DNA of 64,000 bases from Sacculina carcini (taxonomy: Eukaryota > Arthropoda > Thecostraca > Sacculinidae). Made by a program: the position numbers and the translations under genes. The notes beneath the pieces were generated by a model. The model was not told the origin of the DNA and searched no databases. It saw nothing but the letters and a program-made list of their open reading frames with translations. Each line of letters begins with the position of its first letter. The first letter of the stretch is position 1. The stretch spans positions 2,786,001 to 2,850,000 of the forward strand of contig OU696593.1 of assembly GCA_916048095.2 (NCBI GenBank), read 5' to 3'. Of the stretch, positions 60,008 through 64,000 are shown piece after piece.

Positions 60008-61509
60008 TTTGTTGTTTTTGTTGTCGTTTAGGCGTTTCGGCCGAACCGACCATTTCACGCCGTCTTGTTAACAAATAAAAAGAAAACATGAATCGAGCAT
60101 AGGGATAGAATGGTTACACTCGATACATGCATGGAAGGAGAAATATGACTGAATTAATGATTTGAACAAAAGAGGATTCCATGAAATATAAAGGTGAAAA
60201 AGACAATCTCAACGATTAAACGTTCGTGCAGGTGCAGTTCATGTTCATCTGCAGTTCATGTTGTCGCGTAGTATTGCGCACTTGCTGGTATTTAAAGCAA
60301 GTTGTTGAGTCCTGAGGTAGATAAAAAAGTGATGAGAGCTCTGATGATTTGTGGCTGGTGATTTTTGACAATATCATCCATAGTGAAAGGTATTTGGTGC
60401 GTTGTGAAGATATTCACGAGATTGGAGTGATGATATATGTATACAGGGCAATCTATTAAAATATGGTGTTATGTAACCCGGCACTGACATCTGTTACACA
60501 CCGGTGGCTCCTCCCGACGCAGGAGGTGGCGGTGTGTGAGTGCCGTGTGGCCCAGTCTGAGGCGGGCCAGCGTCCGTTCCATCCGTTTCGACAGGGAGAC
60601 TGGTGAACACCACAGGCCCGGCTCCTTTAGTATTTTTGGCAGTGGATATTTTGCGGAGAGTCTTCGCCGGTCGGTTTCAAACGTTTTCGCAACACGTTGT
60701 CTTATAAAGCTCTCCACATTGTTCTTTGATCGGCCCAATAGTACTACTGTGGTGTTCTCCAGTGCTCTCTTTGCCGCCCTGTCCGCTGCCTCATTCCCGG
60801 GAATATTTTTGTGTCCGGGAACCCATAGAAACCCGCATTTCATACCATTGTTGTTTATGAACCTATATAGTTGCATGGTTTGGTATGCAATAAAATCGAT
60901 GGACTGATAAAGGTTTAAAAGTGCCGATCTGGAATCTGTCACAATGACGGCTTTCCTGAGATTCATCTCCTTGCAAAGACTGGTCGCTTTGTATATTGCG
61001 TAACTTTCGGCTTCATAGACGGAGGCCCAGTCTGGCAGGCGATAGTGTCTGACAATTGTTCGTCCATTTGGCAGGCTGGTTCGCCGTTCGGCCGCTGGTC
61101 ACCACCGCACAGGCGGTCCTGCCGTCTGCCTTTGACCCGTCTGTGTATATATACACTGCGTCTGGGTTTTCCGCTTTCATTTGTAGAAACGCTTGCTGGA
61201 CCTCATTTGCACTTATGTTTTTACTGTTGCAGATGTATTCGATCGGTGGGCGTATAATGGACCATGGCGGTGACGTAGGCGGCAAGATATATCGCGGCTC
61301 TTCGGTCATGCCGAGAGTCGTCATGGCGCGCCGGCCTCTCGTGGCCACATTCTGTAGAGCTGGCAGACGAGTGTATTTTCGTTTCAACATATTGTTGACC
61401 AGGTGGTTTGTTCTGGATATCGCTTTAGCGTAATACCTGATGGTTATATCCTTTCTTCGTAACTCCAGATTTTTAACACCCGTATATCCTTCGAGGAGTT
61501 TGGGGATGA
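60008..61509 (-). mobile_element. 5'-truncated LINE with RNase H (copy 4)
   Basis: 1502 bp, TGATGGG at 60001-60007 and 61510-61516. RNase H parts at 61390-61013 and overlapping 60469-61038, with the same frameshift near 61070 and in-frame stop at 60469 as copy 1. Ends in the (CAA)n-derived tail. Confidence 0.9.
60469..61038 (-). pseudogene. LINE ORF2 fragment: RNase H C-terminal part (copy 4)
   Basis: Reads YEAESYAIYKATSLCKEMN, VTDSRSALLNL, WVPGHKNIPGNEAADRAAKRA and LTHRHLLRREEPPVCNRC. One codon near 61000 differs from copy 1 (Ala for Val). Confidence 0.8.
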
Positions 61510-61741
61510 TGATGGGGAGAATGATATGAATGTTTCGATTGTGGAGTTTTTGTGTCGTATTTGGTTTTTCGTTGTCTACAACAAACCGCTGTATTGGGCA
61601 GGTATGCTAAACTGCTTCGTTAATTATAGTCATGTTTATGTATTTCTCTGTTTAATTGCTTGCTTTGTTTGTGCTAGGTATCATGCTGAGTTCAGTGTAA
61701 TAAAGCCTAGTTCGGCTCAATTCGATTTTCACTACACATTG

Positions 61742-63104
61742 TAAATGCTGTAATGTTGTAAATACTATCATATTGCAGGCTCATATCGATTTCTGTCACC
61801 CGTACAACCAGGAAAATAGCTACAAACGTTGAACAAGTGACATCTTTGTGTACGATGTCTTATTTTTCTTATATTTTTCTTCGTCTTATGTCTGGTCTTT
61901 TTTATATTTGTCTTATTATGTGTCATTTCTTAGGTATAGAGCTTTTAGAGAATCTTGCATTATGGTTGTTGAGGTGTAGTCGTATTGTAGGTCTCTCTAA
62001 CATGAGTTTATAAAATGTTTCGTCATCATAAGGCCATCATTAAAACATGAGTTTTCTCAATGAAAATACCTAAGCCTCGGACCCGGATGCACTTTCAAAC
62101 AGTCTCCTGGGATATTTATTGATAAATATGTTAGTTTTTTATACTATTATCAAATTATTTTTGAAATAAGACACGTAAAGATGTACAAAACATGAATGAA
62201 ACTCATTTCTATTTACTAAAATCCTACATCCAATGATAATTGGGGCTAATTCTAAAATAACATGAAAAAAACAACTAAAAAACATGTTTTTTTGCATAAA
62301 ACCGCATCCAAAAACGTTTATTTTTCTGCATCTCTACTCGGGACCCGGTAAAAGGTATCAAAAGCTTATATGAGTAGAATGCATTTGAACCTGTAAGAAA
62401 TGAAGCAATTGTCGTGTACTTATTATATATATATGCATATATGCGTCGAATGTTAAATTATTATATGTGCGGCTCATTTCGCTAGGAGTGTGTGAGTTTG
62501 TGTATATGAAATTCAGTGTCCAGTAGGCGTTTACACGCTTGCACATGGATGTGTGTCTGTGTGCTTTTTTGCAACATACACTCACGTGTTTATCGCGTGA
62601 TGCGCACGTGATTGTCACGTGAGGTGCACGTGGTTGCTTGTATGACGCCAATTCAAGGAGAATAAAAAATATTTGATAAAATACAGTATACAGTATGAAG
62701 AGCATTGTCATTTTGGGGTTGATTAGTTTAAATTTTTATATTGATTAGGCTCAGTTTGAAATTGAAATTAATCAGAAACGAACGACAAATAATATCAAAT
62801 ATTACTATTAATATAATTCACAATGCATACAATGAAATGAGCACGACACAATATTGCAAAAACATAAGAGATGAGATTGATAAATGATCAAACAATCCAT
62901 AGGATTTATGATCCATAGGACTATCGATAGATTTATGATCCATATGTTCCAAGGTTAGCCACACGAATTTGTTGAATTTCTTCATTTACTGGCTACTTCA
63001 ATAAGCAGGGACGAAATAGGTACACTTTGACCCGAACGTCCAAATTTAAACGTTTCGTCTTTGTTTTTGCGGTGTTGAGGCGTTGTCGTGGAGTTATCTT
63101 TGAT
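61742..63104. other. AT-rich unit flank, no gene
   Basis: Direct copy of 9786-11150. Confidence 0.7.
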
Positions 63105-63110
63105 ATCAAT

Positions 63111-63750
63111 TTGTTGTTGCTGTCAGGCAATTAGGCCCGAAGGGCCCAATTTATGGTAATTTTGGTAATAGGCTAGGTTTCGTTGACCTCCGGGGTCATA
63201 TTCAAGGTCATTGAGGTCATTTGTGTCTGTTTGAGGACTTTTTTGTATGTTTGTCGATGGATTTTCTCGTCGTTCCCGTTTTCTGCCTAACGCTGCCGCC
63301 GTCGATTTGTGTTTTGTCGGAGGCAGCTCGCATCTCGCATTCACAACAATCTTCAAAAGAAATCTTCGAAGAAGGAAGAACCAAAAGAAATTAAAATGAG
63401 ACAGTCATCTCCTCCCTCCAGCCTCATCCCGCGGATTCGGCCTCATCCCGCGGATGTAATCTGTCCATAATGTGTAGTTGGTTTAGGATATCTAGACCGA
63501 ATTGGGCGTATGCAGCTTTGGATCTGGCTTGTGGCCAGACAAATCTGCACGTCTACTTCATTGGTGTTTTAAGCGCGCACCAGTCAGTTGAGACTATATG
63601 GCGCGCCCCACTACAGTGCCCATCTACAGTGGTGAATCCCGGTATGCTCATGCGGAGGTGTTGATGAACGAGCACGGGCCAGGATTTGAACCGCAAACCT
63701 CTGACACGATAGTTCAGCGCCTAACCACTGAGCTACTCGGGAGCTCCGAC
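63111..63750 (-). repeat. tRNA-derived SINE, medium form (copy 4)
   Basis: 640 bp between ATCAAT (63105-63110) and AACAAT (63751-63756). Same structure as 11157-11796. Confidence 0.85.
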
Positions 63751-63756
63751 AACAAT

Positions 63757-64000
63757 TTGAAGCCTGGCTTCTGAAGAAGGCTGTGTTATGACTTTCAACA
63801 CGCACTCTTGTGATATTGTTGACAACTGCTGTGGTTCACAAGGAAATTCGGCAAGGAAAAATCAATGAAACAGCCAATTAACGAAAAAAGCTGTACCAAT
63901 ATATATTTTCTATTGACCGAGCCACAATGCTGAATAATTTAAGTGCTGCTGTAACGAGTACAGAAAATGTTAACTGTATTTACAGAGAGGCGTGCGTGGG
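63757..64000. other. Unit flank, no gene, cut by window end
   Basis: Direct copy of 11803-12046; the last bases enter the LTR 3'-end fragment seen at 12021. Confidence 0.75.

Larger units (their letters stand above)
57387..61736 (+). mobile_element. LTR retrotransposon A, copy 4
   Basis: LTRs 57387-57601 and 61522-61736, duplication CATTG at 57382-57386 and 61737-61741. Same nested solo LTR and same RNase H LINE as copy 1, at the same sites with the same frameshift and stop. Offset from copy 1 is 51.9 kb throughout. Confidence 0.93.

Overview
This is 64 kb of animal (metazoan) DNA made almost entirely of transposable elements and their debris. I find no host protein-coding gene and no intact tRNA or rRNA gene. 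Long (AC)n/(TG)n arrays, CR1/L2-like LINEs, Ty3-like gag and pol genes, a tRNA-derived SINE and a Helitron all point to an invertebrate. One LINE has a 3' tail with CTAGGTAAG repeats next to a TG array, which from memory resembles elements of crustaceans, but the species cannot be fixed from this window.

Layout. Two very large imperfect palindromes made of the same repeat units occupy both ends. Palindrome 1 has its centre at about 2.47-3.65 kb; its left arm is cut by the window start and its right arm runs to about 12 kb. Palindrome 2 has its centre at about 45.5-48.7 kb, with arms 37.5-45.5 kb and 48.7-64 kb. Each arm holds, in order: a unit with a solo LTR and an AC/TG array, a gag-protease LTR element (called A here), an AT-rich flank, and a tRNA-derived SINE with a (CAA)n tail. 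The A element is present four times plus a fifth fragment at the left edge. All intact ends share the target duplication CATTG, so these are copies of one insertion spread by duplication. The palindrome centres keep the uninserted target.

Between the palindromes (12-37 kb) lies a third, rearranged copy of the same unit, interrupted by insertions nested five deep. A copy 3 (15727-33697) contains LTR retrotransposon C (15806-30986, target duplication CAAAC). C's 5' LTR contains a Helitron-like block (20865-30725, TC...CTAG, inserted between A and T). The Helitron contains an L2/CR1-like LINE (24.4-30.4 kb). The LINE ORF2 contains a short non-autonomous LTR element, TRIM2 (25698-26847, duplication CGTGA). 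C's 3' LTR independently carries TRIM1 (16010-17038). At 34.6-37.4 kb is a deleted relative of C (called D) fused to a different gag fragment.

Inside the right arm of palindrome 2, at 50.2-57.1 kb, three 5'-truncated reverse-transcriptase elements sit one after another, all in the same orientation, each bounded by (TG)n. A fourth LINE fragment (12.4-12.9 kb) lies in the AC array of another unit copy. All four have their coding strand reading (AC)n at both edges, which suggests microsatellite-directed integration.

How the parts work together. C encodes Gag, protease, reverse transcriptase, RNase H and integrase. C, D and TRIM1 share the same 13-nt leader directly after the LTR; 12 nt of it are complementary to the 5' end of tRNA-Phe. 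TRIM1 could therefore be mobilised by C-type elements. A lacks this leader. Instead its leader is complementary, over 16 nt, to a segment of its own LTR, suggesting self-priming. The SINE and the RNase H LINE share a GCCTAA...(CAA)n 3' end, suggesting a SINE-LINE partnership.
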